Below, piece by piece: positions 1 to 8,642 of a stretch of DNA of 53,832 nt (positions are counted from its first letter, which is position 1; the number at the start of each line of letters is the position of its first letter). The stretch is from an uncultured Candidatus Melainabacteria bacterium. Lineage in GTDB: Bacteria > Cyanobacteriota > Vampirovibrionia > Gastranaerophilales > Gastranaerophilaceae. The stretch lies in NCBI GenBank assembly GCA_934692485.1, contig CAKUTX010000010.1:1-53832 (forward strand). Reading direction: 5' to 3'. The notes under the pieces are model-generated. The model saw only the letters and a program-made list of their open reading frames with translations. It did not search any database and was not told the origin of the DNA. The translations under genes and the position numbers were made by a program.

Positions 1-434
1 GCATTCTTTGTTTTTGAGATTTCCCAAGTTTTTCCTTCGTCATTAAGAGTAACTTCTTGGGTAGGCCAACACTCAGCCAAGTGTGCGTTATCGCAAATCT
101 TTGCGATTTTCATATGTTTTGACATCTCTTGAACAAAAGCCATTGTCGTGTCGTAGCCTGTCAAACCGCTCTGTACAGCCATCTTATCTGTGACTTTACT
201 AAGTTTTTGGTTGATGTTTTCAATTCGTTTTGCCTGAATTCTGTCTTGGATGTTAGTGATAAGTGCAGGCATTGTTAGTGCTGCAACAACACCGATTATG
301 CCAAGGGTGATCAATACCTCGGCTAAAGTAAAAGCGGCTTTTTTAGAAGGTCCATGTGCCCCCTCAACAATTGTACACCCCCAAAAATCCTCAGAAATCT
401 TTTTGTCATCAAATGATTTCAATCCTCTAATCAT
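1..434 (-). CDS. Type IV prepilin-like protein, 3' part cut by window edge
   Basis: The ATG at 434 has a good ribosome site (AAGGAAG, about 8 bases upstream), and the frame is open to the left edge, so the C-terminus is missing. A leader of about 34 residues precedes 'AFTLAEVLITLGIIGVVAAL', the prepilin cleavage/N-methylation helix of type IV pilins and pseudopilins. Alanine rather than glycine stands at -1. The product should be processed by prepilin peptidase and assembled by the pilus machinery encoded just upstream on the same strand. The DNA is about nine-tenths identical by eye to 12127..12480, the matching part of the second prepilin, so the two are recent paralogues. If the paralogy extends to the missing end, it would be a surface adhesin domain. 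Confidence 0.9.
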   Translation of the reverse strand, partial: MIRGLKSFDDKKISEDFWGCTIVEGAHGPSKKAAFTLAEVLITLGIIGVVAALTMPALITNIQDRIQAKRIENINQKLSKVTDKMAVQSGLTGYDTTMAFVQEMSKHMKIAKICDNAHLAECWPTQEVTLNDEGKTWEISKTKN

Positions 435-459
435 TTCAATCTTCCTTTCAGCTCTATCT

Positions 460-492
460 ATGTCCGTGAATACTATGTCTGTGAATACTATG
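460..492. repeat. Two 15-bp tandem repeats upstream of the prepilin
   Basis: ATGTCCGTGAATACT is followed directly by ATGTCTGTGAATACT, one mismatch apart, then ATGTTTATT. It lies just upstream of the ribosome site of the prepilin at 434. The rest of 435..696 is AT-rich and I see no gene in it. Confidence 0.6.
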
Positions 493-696
493 TTTATTTA
501 ATCTTTTTCAATCAAGTGTCGTAATGTGATGTTTTATTATCTCAAATATAACATTACTATTTTTTTCAGCTATTCTTAATTATAACGCTTTTAGAAAAAG
601 TTGTCTATCCTATTTTTTATTTAATTTACATTTATAAATAAATTTCCACAACAAAAAAAATAAATCTTTCTGTAAAATACAAGCGCTAGCTGGGAA

Positions 697-1500
697 TTAC
701 CCAAATTTTCTTTTCATTCCAAATTTAATCAACTTATTTTGCCAGTCAAAAGGCAGTTTTGAAACAAGTTCTGCGAATTTCGCATCAAAACCAACTGTGT
801 ATGATGATTTAGGGTTGTCCATTGCATCAATTTTTAAAATTAAATCAACAACTTTTTGGACATTCAAACCTTCTTTCCCGTTCTTATGAGCATTCGCGAC
901 CATATATTTCATTTCTTTGTCATAGCCTTTGCAATTATCAATACTCTCTTTATTCAACTCAATTGACTTATCCCAAAGCGGAGTCGCAATTACCCCTGGT
1001 TTTATAGAAACAACTTTTAAGCCGGATTCAAGATGCATAGCATTGAACAAAATATCTAATGCTCTTTTTGAAGCACAATACGGAGCAACAAACGGGAATA
1101 TTCCAAAGCTCGACATAGAGCTGATATTAATAACTTTGGCATTATCCAAAATCGGCAATAAATTTTGAGTAAAATCAATATGCCCAAAAGTATTGACTTC
1201 AAACTGTTTTCTCAAATCGTCAGAAGATATTTTTTCCATAACACCTGCAACAACACATCCAGCAACGTTTATAAGTGTGTCTATACTATTTACTTGCGAT
1301 TTTATATAAGCAGCAGCCTGCGGAATTGAATTTTTTCGTTCCATATCAATATAAAACGGAATTGCACCAATTTTCTTAAGCTCATCTGCATATTTTTCAT
1401 TCCGATAGCCAGCAAAAACTTCATTTTCTTTAGCTAAAGCAATTACCAAAGCTTTCCCTATACCAGATGTTGCGCCTGTAATCACATACGTTTTTTTCAT
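697..1500 (-). CDS. Short-chain dehydrogenase/reductase
   Basis: 267 residues, the classical SDR length. The N-terminal Rossmann motif TGATSGIGKAL (residues 8-18) binds NAD(P). NVAG near residue 79 is the NAG-type motif, and the catalytic Ser plus YCASK motif (Y-x-x-x-K) lies near residues 128-145. It probably oxidises or reduces a small alcohol, ketone or lipid-type substrate in the cytoplasm; the substrate cannot be told from sequence. It starts 9 bases after the pilC stop with its own AAGGAAG site, so it is likely cotranscribed with the pilus operon, although no function in pilus assembly is known for this family. Confidence 0.9.
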   Translation of the reverse strand: MKKTYVITGATSGIGKALVIALAKENEVFAGYRNEKYADELKKIGAIPFYIDMERKNSIPQAAAYIKSQVNSIDTLINVAGCVVAGVMEKISSDDLRKQFEVNTFGHIDFTQNLLPILDNAKVINISSMSSFGIFPFVAPYCASKRALDILFNAMHLESGLKVVSIKPGVIATPLWDKSIELNKESIDNCKGYDKEMKYMVANAHKNGKEGLNVQKVVDLILKIDAMDNPKSSYTVGFDAKFAELVSKLPFDWQNKLIKFGMKRKFG

Positions 1501-1509
1501 AATTCTTCC

Positions 1510-2736
1510 TTAATCTGACATGTAAGAACTGAACAATGGCAAGTACAAAGCCAAAGCCAAAGTCAATACAATACTACCAATAACAATAAGCATTATCGGC
1601 TCAATCATTTTGGTCATCGTGTCAATGATACCGTCAAGCTTTTTATCAATAAAGTTCGTCGCTTGAAGTAACATATCTCCTAAACGACCTGATTGCTCAC
1701 CTGTTGCAATCATAAACAATATCATTTTTGGCATTACATGTGTAGAACGCAATGCAATTGAAAGGTGTTGACCTTGTTGAACTTTCAATGTAGCTGTTTC
1801 TATTTTTGTTTTAAGAGTGTGGTTTGTCAAAGTAACGTTCGCCAAATACAAACATTCAATAATCGGAACACCTGCATCATAGGCTACTTGCATAACCGCA
1901 ATAAAGTTCGCAAAGTTTGAATACTGGATTAAATCAGAGAGCAAAGGAACTTTCAAAACAAATTCATCAATCTTTCTTTTACTAGGTTGCCATCTCATAA
2001 TAAAAGTAAAGAACCCAAAAATTGACCCCAAAATAACAGGAACAAAGAACCAATAAGTCTTTAAGAATATACCTGCACTCATCAATGTTGCAGTAATCCA
2101 CGGTAATTCTTTTCCCATACCATCAAACATCTCTTTGAATACAGGGAAAACAAACATCAACATGACAAGTACAATAATTACAGCCAAAATAATTACGAAC
2201 ATCGGGTACATCAATGTACCAATAACTTTTCCTCGAATAGCTGCTTCTTTTCCTAACAATTCCAACAAACGTTGTAAAGTTTTTTCCAGTTCACCTGAAT
2301 CTTCACCAGCTTTTACCAAACCAATATAAATTTGTCCAAATTGATCAGGATATTTTGCGATTGTATCAGCGAAAGTTGCACCAGCCATAATTTGACGTCT
2401 TAATTCTTTTGCAACAAGTCGAACCTTAAGTTTCGCGGCATCATTTTCAATAAACATCAAAGATTCAATAATCGGAATACCTGATTGGGCAAGAATTTGC
2501 AACGTAGAAGTAAAGTCCATTCTATCTTGCAAACCCATTTTTTTCATTTTACCAGAAGCAACTTTTTCTTTTTTCTCGGTTTCACCTTCGTTTTTAGGTT
2601 TTTCCTCATATACTTTTGTCGGGATAAAGCCTAAATTTCGAATATTTTCGCGAGCTTCTCTCAGGTCTGCGGCATTAACTTTACCTTTTACAATATCCTT
2701 ATTATTTTTTAAAGCTATGTAATTATATATCGCCAT
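1510..2736 (-). CDS. pilC: Type IV pilus/type II secretion inner-membrane platform protein
   Basis: 408 residues, the usual PilC/GspF length. After a short N-terminal cytoplasmic part (residues 1-70) come two repeats of the T2SSF domain, each with helices leading to a membrane segment: QILAQSGIPIIESL and GLVKAGEDSGEL in the first, VMQVAYDAGVPIIECL and MIATGEQSGRL in the second. Hydrophobic segments lie near residues 175-200, 220-245 and 380-400. PilC is the membrane platform that PilB turns or pushes to extract pilins into the fibre. It lies 11 bases downstream of pilB, in the expected operon order. Confidence 0.95.
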   Translation of the reverse strand: MAIYNYIALKNNKDIVKGKVNAADLREARENIRNLGFIPTKVYEEKPKNEGETEKKEKVASGKMKKMGLQDRMDFTSTLQILAQSGIPIIESLMFIENDAAKLKVRLVAKELRRQIMAGATFADTIAKYPDQFGQIYIGLVKAGEDSGELEKTLQRLLELLGKEAAIRGKVIGTLMYPMFVIILAVIIVLVMLMFVFPVFKEMFDGMGKELPWITATLMSAGIFLKTYWFFVPVILGSIFGFFTFIMRWQPSKRKIDEFVLKVPLLSDLIQYSNFANFIAVMQVAYDAGVPIIECLYLANVTLTNHTLKTKIETATLKVQQGQHLSIALRSTHVMPKMILFMIATGEQSGRLGDMLLQATNFIDKKLDGIIDTMTKMIEPIMLIVIGSIVLTLALALYLPLFSSYMSD

Positions 2737-2747
2737 TGTATCTCCTA

Positions 2748-4760
2748 CTATTCATTAACTACACCGAGGACTCTGACAAACTCATCAATTGTTGTTTGAC
2801 CGTTTAAAATATGATTTATGCACGATTGATTAAGGGTTTTCATACCGTTTTTAACAGCAGCTTCTTCAATTTCTAAATCGTGCGCACCCAGTGCAACTAA
2901 CTTTTTAATTTCTTTGTTTATCGCCATAATCTCGTATACACCAAGTCGGCCTCTGTAGCCTGTAAAGTCACATTTACTACAACCTTTAGCTCGGTATATA
3001 GGTTTTTTCATAAAATCTTGAATTTCATCTTCACTTGCAATAATTTGTCTTGCTTCATCATGCGTTGCAAAATATTCTTCCTTACAATCGTCACACAAGC
3101 GTCTTACAAGACGTTGCGCAATTACTCCTGACAAAGTCGAAGATACTAAATAATCTTTAGCGCCCATTTCAATCAAACGAGTAACGGTCGCAGCTGCAGA
3201 GTTTGTGTGAACCGTACTCAACACCAAGTGACCTGTCAATGCCGCAGATATGGCAATTTCCAATGTTTCATAGTCACGAATTTCACCGACTAGAATAATA
3301 TCGGGGTCTTGTCTTAAGATTGCACGCATACAAGACGCAAACGTAATGCCAGCTTTCGCGTTAATTTGTGATTGGTTAATCCCTTCGAGCTTAATTTCTA
3401 TCGGGTCCTCAATTGTCGTAATATTTACATCTTCGTCATTCAAACTTTTCAAAACAGAATACAACGTAGTTGTTTTACCTGAACCAGTAGGACCTGATGT
3501 CAAAATAATTCCGTTCGGGCAACTAACCATATTTTTAATTTTTGCGACATCTTCAGGGGTACCGCCAATAAGGTTAATATTCTTATCCGCAGCATTCAAA
3601 CTAACAGCCGGAGCCAACACACGAATACAAACTTTTTCTTTACCGGAAACTGGTAACGTGTTTATACGGAAGTCATATGAACCGTTTTTATATTTGATGG
3701 AAAAAGTACCGTCCTGAGGTCGTCTATGTTCTGCAATGTTCATTCTTGACAAAACTTTGAAACGCGCGATTACAGATGTTTCAACTTTTGGCGGAATATC
3801 CAAAACTTTCTGTAACATACCATCTTTTCTGTATCTTACTATATAACCTGAAAGTCTTGGCTCAATGTGAATATCTGAAACCTTATTATCAATAGCGTTA
3901 GTAATAATTTGGTTAACAAATTTCGCAACAGAACCGGTTGAATCTTTCAACTGCTTATCAACCATATCAGCCAAAGATTCTTCTACTTCAAACTCCTCAG
4001 CTTCACTCTCGATTTCTTTGATAACTTTTTCTGTTTCTTTTTTCTGTTCACTGAAAAAAGTATTCAATGAGTTTTCAAACTCGTAATGAGTCATCAACAA
4101 TTGCTTAGGATTTTGACCTGTCAAATAAATAATATCTTTTAAAACATCAGGTTTGACAGGAGTAACAACCCCTAAAATCAGAGTTTTTCCATCAGAAGAT
4201 ATTGGGATAATTTTATTTGTTCTAATAAAATCTTCTGGTAAAATTTTGATAAATTTGTCCTGAGAAGCCAATTGTTCCGGAGTTACCAAATCATAACCCG
4301 TTTGAAGATGAAGGATTTCTTTCAACTGCTCAAGAGTAATAAAGCCTAACTTGAATAATGTTGAACCAATAGGAACCTTTTGACGTTTGCTCTCAGCAAG
4401 AGCTTGCAATAGCTGAACATCATTTATATAACCTTTTTGAACAAGCAATTCCCCTAAACGAACTTGTTTGGAAGTCCCGTCGTCAGAGCCTGTTTCTTTT
4501 TGCATCTCTTGTTTAAGACTTGTTATTAAGTCCGACAAATCCTGATCTGGAACTTGAATAAACTTGACTTGTTGTGGGAAAAATTCTTTTAATTTCAGGT
4601 TAATTACTTTTTTATCAGAGGTCGAATCTATCGCAACAAACAGATAATTGTCCTTAACACTCATTGGAACAAATTTATATTGTTCCAATAGAGCGCTTTT
4701 GACTTTGTTCAGTACTTGCATACTGACACTGTTTTTTAATCTGTTTAGAAGTTCATTCAT
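2748..4760 (-). CDS. pilB: Pilus assembly/type II secretion ATPase PilB/GspE
   Basis: 670 residues. Two N-terminal T2SSE_N (MshEN-like) regions precede the RecA-like ATPase core. Walker A GPTGSGKTTT is near residue 424, the Asp box/Walker B DPDIILVGEIRD near 485, and the His box GHLVLSTVHTN follows. The zinc tetracysteine (CDDC near 555, CSKC near 595) marks extension/secretion ATPases rather than the retraction ATPase PilT. The product powers pilin or pseudopilin polymerisation from the cytoplasm. Gene order secretin-pilB-pilC and spacings under 20 bases support one operon. No pilT is in the window. Confidence 0.96.
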   Translation of the reverse strand: MNELLNRLKNSVSMQVLNKVKSALLEQYKFVPMSVKDNYLFVAIDSTSDKKVINLKLKEFFPQQVKFIQVPDQDLSDLITSLKQEMQKETGSDDGTSKQVRLGELLVQKGYINDVQLLQALAESKRQKVPIGSTLFKLGFITLEQLKEILHLQTGYDLVTPEQLASQDKFIKILPEDFIRTNKIIPISSDGKTLILGVVTPVKPDVLKDIIYLTGQNPKQLLMTHYEFENSLNTFFSEQKKETEKVIKEIESEAEEFEVEESLADMVDKQLKDSTGSVAKFVNQIITNAIDNKVSDIHIEPRLSGYIVRYRKDGMLQKVLDIPPKVETSVIARFKVLSRMNIAEHRRPQDGTFSIKYKNGSYDFRINTLPVSGKEKVCIRVLAPAVSLNAADKNINLIGGTPEDVAKIKNMVSCPNGIILTSGPTGSGKTTTLYSVLKSLNDEDVNITTIEDPIEIKLEGINQSQINAKAGITFASCMRAILRQDPDIILVGEIRDYETLEIAISAALTGHLVLSTVHTNSAAATVTRLIEMGAKDYLVSSTLSGVIAQRLVRRLCDDCKEEYFATHDEARQIIASEDEIQDFMKKPIYRAKGCSKCDFTGYRGRLGVYEIMAINKEIKKLVALGAHDLEIEEAAVKNGMKTLNQSCINHILNGQTTIDEFVRVLGVVNE

Positions 4761-4776
4761 ATTGTTCTATATTTTT

Positions 4777-6579
4777 TTATAGAGTATCTGCTCCAACTGC
4801 ATCTTCCGTATCAGTTACTATTTTCGGAGTTATCATTATTACTAATTCATTTTTCTTCTTGTCAGAACTTGTTGATCTGAATATTGTTCCAACAACAGGA
4901 AGGTCGCCTAATACCGGAATTTTCTTAACTGTTTTGCCTTCATGTTCTTCAATCATACCGGCAATAACTAATGTTTCTCCATCTTTAATTCTTACATTTT
5001 TCAAATCAAGATTTCTGTGAGATAACAATGTAGCTGCTGTATATGAACCCAAACTATCTTCTGCTTGGACCGGTTCTAAAATTGAAGAATACTCAGGTTT
5101 AATATTTAATGTTACATACCCATCAGGGCTGATAAACGGAGTTATGCTAACTTTTATACCAGCATCACTACCAACGTTATACGTTCTGGTCGCAATTGTA
5201 CCACCTGTGTATGCACTCTGTTCTGAACTTGTTGATTCAATATAATCTTGAGTAATATCAATTGTTGATTCTTCTCCATTTGTAATCAAAATACGAGGAT
5301 TAGCTACAATACGCGCTTTCGCATTTTCAACCAAATAGTTGATAGCATATGTAATACTTGCAGGTCCTGAATATTTCTCCAATGTGTGTGATTTAGACGG
5401 AGCACCTGTTCCGGTATAAACATCATGAGAGCTGCCGGCTACAAATATCGGGAATACCGGATCTGTAGACAACTTGCCTCCTGAGAATGAAGCTGAGAAA
5501 ATTTTAGAACGAATATTCCAAACGTTATCTAATGATTTTGTACCTCTTTCGTTCAACTCAACGATAGAAACTTCCAAATAAGCTTGAGGTTGTTTTTTAT
5601 CAGTTTCCGCAATAAAATCTCTTATCATTTCCAGTTGATGTTCTGAACCGCCTACAATACTAATAGTTCCCAACTGAGAGTAATAAGCAACAGCCAAGTT
5701 CTGCAAACCTAAAGAAGAAACAGAACCATCTAACTTGCCATCAATAGAACAAGCTACTGTCCCTGCATTCAATGACAATGCATCAGCAGCACCTGTCATA
5801 ACCCCTGCAGCACCACCAGTTGCAGAGCCACCTCCCTCTTGCCCTGAAGCTGCCGGCAATAACATCTTACAAATCATATCTGCCATTGCTTCAGGAGTTG
5901 TATGTTTTACCTTAAACGTTGTTGTTTCAGGCTTTTTGTCAAATTTTTCCACTATTTTTTTAGCAATTGCAACATCATTTTGAGAACCAAATACAATCAA
6001 CTCATTTGTTGCCGGATTTGTCGTTACAATATCAGTATCAGACAACCCCGGTTTGTGCATTGCATATATGTTCTTATTCAAAAAACTGGCAATCGCAGAA
6101 GCGCTAACATATTTTACAGGAATTAACGTCATATCTTGTTTTGCGAAATTAAATCCGCTTGCTCCGGCTTTTGCAACAATAATAGTGCCATCTTCAACAG
6201 CATAATTCAAATCATTGATTTCCATTACCATATCAAATGCTTTGCTCAACGGAACATTAACCAAGTCTAATGTAACTGTTCCTGAAACAGAGGTATGAAA
6301 AACAATATTCATGCCGGCTTTATCAGCAAACATTCTCAACACCTGTTTCACATCAGAATCTCGCAAACTTATACTGATTGCCGGATTTTTCTTTACAAAA
6401 CTTACATCTCCTTTAAGTTTTAAAGAAGAACTCTCTTGATTATTTCTTAACACCGGCCTACCATTTTCTGAATACATTCCGGCATTTTCCATTGCCATAG
6501 CCGACATAACACTATTCGTCAATACAAATGATGTTAAAATCAAACCTGCAATAATTTTTCTTGAAATATTATTTTTCAT
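4777..6579 (-). CDS. Outer-membrane secretin, PilQ/GspD family
   Basis: 600 residues with an N-terminal signal segment (about 1-30). A secretin N0/STN-like domain (ISISLRDSDVKQVLRMFADK, near 68-90) and an N1-like domain (VKYVSASAIASFLNK) follow. After a Gly/Ala-rich linker (about 245-270) comes the C-terminal secretin barrel, with ARIVANPRILITNGEE and the closing DGETLVIAGMIEEHE...IPVLGDLPVVGTIFRS signature. It would form the outer-membrane gate for the pilus or pseudopilus, which fits a diderm cell. It lies between the PilP/GspC-like gene and pilB. PilQ and GspD cannot be separated here; there is no clear AMIN domain. Confidence 0.95.
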   Translation of the reverse strand: MKNNISRKIIAGLILTSFVLTNSVMSAMAMENAGMYSENGRPVLRNNQESSSLKLKGDVSFVKKNPAISISLRDSDVKQVLRMFADKAGMNIVFHTSVSGTVTLDLVNVPLSKAFDMVMEINDLNYAVEDGTIIVAKAGASGFNFAKQDMTLIPVKYVSASAIASFLNKNIYAMHKPGLSDTDIVTTNPATNELIVFGSQNDVAIAKKIVEKFDKKPETTTFKVKHTTPEAMADMICKMLLPAASGQEGGGSATGGAAGVMTGAADALSLNAGTVACSIDGKLDGSVSSLGLQNLAVAYYSQLGTISIVGGSEHQLEMIRDFIAETDKKQPQAYLEVSIVELNERGTKSLDNVWNIRSKIFSASFSGGKLSTDPVFPIFVAGSSHDVYTGTGAPSKSHTLEKYSGPASITYAINYLVENAKARIVANPRILITNGEESTIDITQDYIESTSSEQSAYTGGTIATRTYNVGSDAGIKVSITPFISPDGYVTLNIKPEYSSILEPVQAEDSLGSYTAATLLSHRNLDLKNVRIKDGETLVIAGMIEEHEGKTVKKIPVLGDLPVVGTIFRSTSSDKKKNELVIMITPKIVTDTEDAVGADTL

Positions 6580-6613
6580 ATCTGCTCCTGCTTATTTTTT
6601 ATTAATTAAAACC

Positions 6614-7333
6614 TTAATGATTTCCACCAAATTTCTTGTTCAAATTAGAAACTGAGTTAAAGTTTAATCCGTTTTCTGCAAACATTTCACCAACACTTGC
6701 TTTATAAACGTTTGAACCATATTGTACCGTAACTGTTTCTCTACCTATCGACAAGACTTTATATCCGTTAATTACATCTCCAGTTCTTACTAAGTAATCA
6801 GAATTGTTTATGTTCAAAATTGCAGACGGATTAAATTTGTCGAACATAATACCGGAAACCTTAGTCGTCATAACAGCTGTTGCAGTTGAATCAACAACAA
6901 TATCTTCCGGTGGTGGTGCCAAGAAACTTGGATATTTTGGCTTTTGCTGACTTTTAGCTTTCGCCGCTGCAGCACTTGCCTCTCCTTCCGGCAAAAACGG
7001 GTCAGAACGGCCCATTCCCTCAACAGACATCGTAACCATTGTATCTCCACCGGAAACATTCATCTGATTTGCTACTGCAGATGTATCGTCCGGCGCAATA
7101 GCTGCGTTCACACCATCATTCCCAACCTTAACCGTATCTTGCGGTAAATTTACGACCGAATCCTCAGGATTAACTGCCGTTTCATCATTGCCTCCCTGCG
7201 TACATCCTGATGTATTTATCATGATTATTGCAAGAAACAAAACCACAAGACCTGCGCCAATCTTTTTATTCAGGCTCCAAAAATGGTCTTTATTACCTTC
7301 CTCTTTAAATCTATCTATAAAATTTTTACTCAC
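6614..7333 (-). CDS. PilP/GspC-like secretin-partner protein
   Basis: 239 residues. Residues 1-25 are cytoplasmic, followed by one membrane segment (about 26-43, ending in a cysteine), a long low-complexity periplasmic linker, and a small beta domain (about 155-225, SGIMFDKFNPSAILNIN...GDVINGYKVLSIG) that resembles the homology region of GspC/PilP. Such proteins link the inner-membrane platform to the secretin, and this gene directly precedes the secretin gene. The family call rests on the domain pattern and position. The start is GTG at 7333 with AGGTGG just upstream. It is the first gene of the operon; TATAAT-like bases lie about 7365-7371 on the minus strand. Confidence 0.75.
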   Translation of the reverse strand: MSKNFIDRFKEEGNKDHFWSLNKKIGAGLVVLFLAIIMINTSGCTQGGNDETAVNPEDSVVNLPQDTVKVGNDGVNAAIAPDDTSAVANQMNVSGGDTMVTMSVEGMGRSDPFLPEGEASAAAAKAKSQQKPKYPSFLAPPPEDIVVDSTATAVMTTKVSGIMFDKFNPSAILNINNSDYLVRTGDVINGYKVLSIGRETVTVQYGSNVYKASVGEMFAENGLNFNSVSNLNKKFGGNH

Positions 7334-7507
7334 TTGCCACCTATCTTAAGTTACACTTAAATATATTATAGTAAATCTCTATTATTATGGTATCAATTAT
7401 CTGATGTATTTAATTCAAAAAAATACACAATAATAACATCTCAATTGTACCATATTTTTAAATACGTGGCAAAAAAGTGTCTAGTATTAAGAAATATAAA
7501 CTAATCT

Positions 7508-8377
7508 TTATTGAAAATTATTTGTAATAGTGTGAATATATTCCAAAATTTGGTCAAAATATTTCAGGTTTGAATTTCCGTCAAGCACAAAATCTGCATA
7601 ATTTCGGCAAGGAATTACATATTTTTCACCAACATCAAGCAAGTATTGCCAATGTTTAAGAGCATTCTCCTCATCCTGATTGCGTTCTTCCTGAGCTCTT
7701 TTAACAAATCTGTCATATCTGATTTTATTATCTGTTTCTATATAAATTTTAACATCAAAAACGTCTTGAATATCTTCATATAGAGCCGCAATACCTTCTA
7801 CTACAATAATTTTATCAGAATCAATTTTTAAAGCGTGCGGAATTGACACACCTGTACCATTTGGAACATATCTTGGTGCATAAACAGTTTTTCCGTCAGA
7901 CAAATCTTGCAAATCACTTCTCAACAACTCAAGTTGAAAACTCTTTGGCGAATCAACATCGTAACCATTATCACGCAAATTATCAAAACTACCATATTTT
8001 TTAATCAATGCAGAAATATCATTAAAATAATTATCCGTACTCAATACAGAAACTGGCATATCAAGTCGTTCAATTATACTTTTAACCTCACGACACACAG
8101 TTGACTTTCCGGAAGCCGATTCTCCAGCAATTCCAATTAACAAACGCTTCGCCGGCTTTGTTATTAAACGCTTCGTAAATCGAGAGATAAACGTCGGATC
8201 AACCTCCTTAAAAATCGGGGATTTACATCGCTTATCATATGCTAAAATCTGCTTAAACTTAGTTTGGAGGTAAAACGCAAGCAGTTCTCGACCGGTCTTT
8301 GAGTTGAAGTCAGGCTTCAAAATCTTGTCACCGGAGTTTAATTCTTTATCAATTAGTAATTGCATCATTTCATCCAT
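7508..8377 (-). CDS. Uridine kinase-like P-loop kinase
   Basis: 289 residues. A P-loop GIAGESASGKSTV lies near residues 82-94, followed by STDNYFNDIS (the Asp/Tyr substrate region) and KIIVVEGIAALY, all typical of the uridine kinase/phosphoribulokinase family. YDRFVKRAQEER is the lid-like segment. It should phosphorylate a nucleoside or related sugar in the cytoplasm. The extra 75 N-terminal residues are unlike the compact Udk (about 210 residues), so the exact substrate is uncertain. It stands alone, divergent from adhE. Confidence 0.8.
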   Translation of the reverse strand: MDEMMQLLIDKELNSGDKILKPDFNSKTGRELLAFYLQTKFKQILAYDKRCKSPIFKEVDPTFISRFTKRLITKPAKRLLIGIAGESASGKSTVCREVKSIIERLDMPVSVLSTDNYFNDISALIKKYGSFDNLRDNGYDVDSPKSFQLELLRSDLQDLSDGKTVYAPRYVPNGTGVSIPHALKIDSDKIIVVEGIAALYEDIQDVFDVKIYIETDNKIRYDRFVKRAQEERNQDEENALKHWQYLLDVGEKYVIPCRNYADFVLDGNSNLKYFDQILEYIHTITNNFQ

Positions 8378-8540
8378 ATTAAATTATATGTTGGATATAA
8401 TACATGAGAAAAAATTTTTTTGCTAGTGTCATGTGAAAAAATATTACATTTTTTGTAATAGATAAATTTTTCAACAAAAAATAACTCTCACTCTACATTT
8501 GCCAAATATTAAATTCATATAAAGATTGTAAAAATGACAC

Positions 8541-8569
8541 TTGCTTTTGAAATTTATTTATTCTATAAT
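8541..8569 (+). promoter_or_regulatory. Putative sigma70 promoter of adhE
   Basis: TTGCTT (8541-8546) and TATAAT (8564-8569) are 17 bases apart on the plus strand, upstream of the adhE ribosome site. The -10 is perfect and the -35 is partial. It would give a leader of about 65 bases. Confidence 0.6.
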
Positions 8570-8573
8570 GCAA

Positions 8574-8591
8574 TTGTGAAATAAATCACGA
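8574..8591 (+). promoter_or_regulatory. Rex-like operator upstream of adhE
   Basis: TTGTGAAATAAATCACGA is an 18-base inverted repeat that differs from a TTGTGA-N6-TCACAA Rex site at one base. It sits 5 bases after the -10 box, where a bound repressor would block initiation. Rex senses NADH/NAD+ and represses adhE in many fermenters. A second palindrome, TGTGC-GTTT-GCACA (8609-8622), lies just before the ribosome site. No rex gene is in the window. Confidence 0.6.
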
Positions 8592-8642
8592 ATAACTAAT
8601 TTACAAAATGTGCGTTTGCACAATATACAAGGAGAAAATTAT

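Noticed and set aside
250..501. 83-codon frame on the plus strand
   Set aside because: It is antisense to the prepilin gene and has no start signal of its own.
568..585. CAGCTATTCTTAATT shared with 49684..49700
   Set aside because: A 15-base AT-rich match with no common context; likely chance or a minor repeat remnant.
3346..3717. 123-codon frame on the plus strand
   Set aside because: It is the antisense of the pilB ATPase core.
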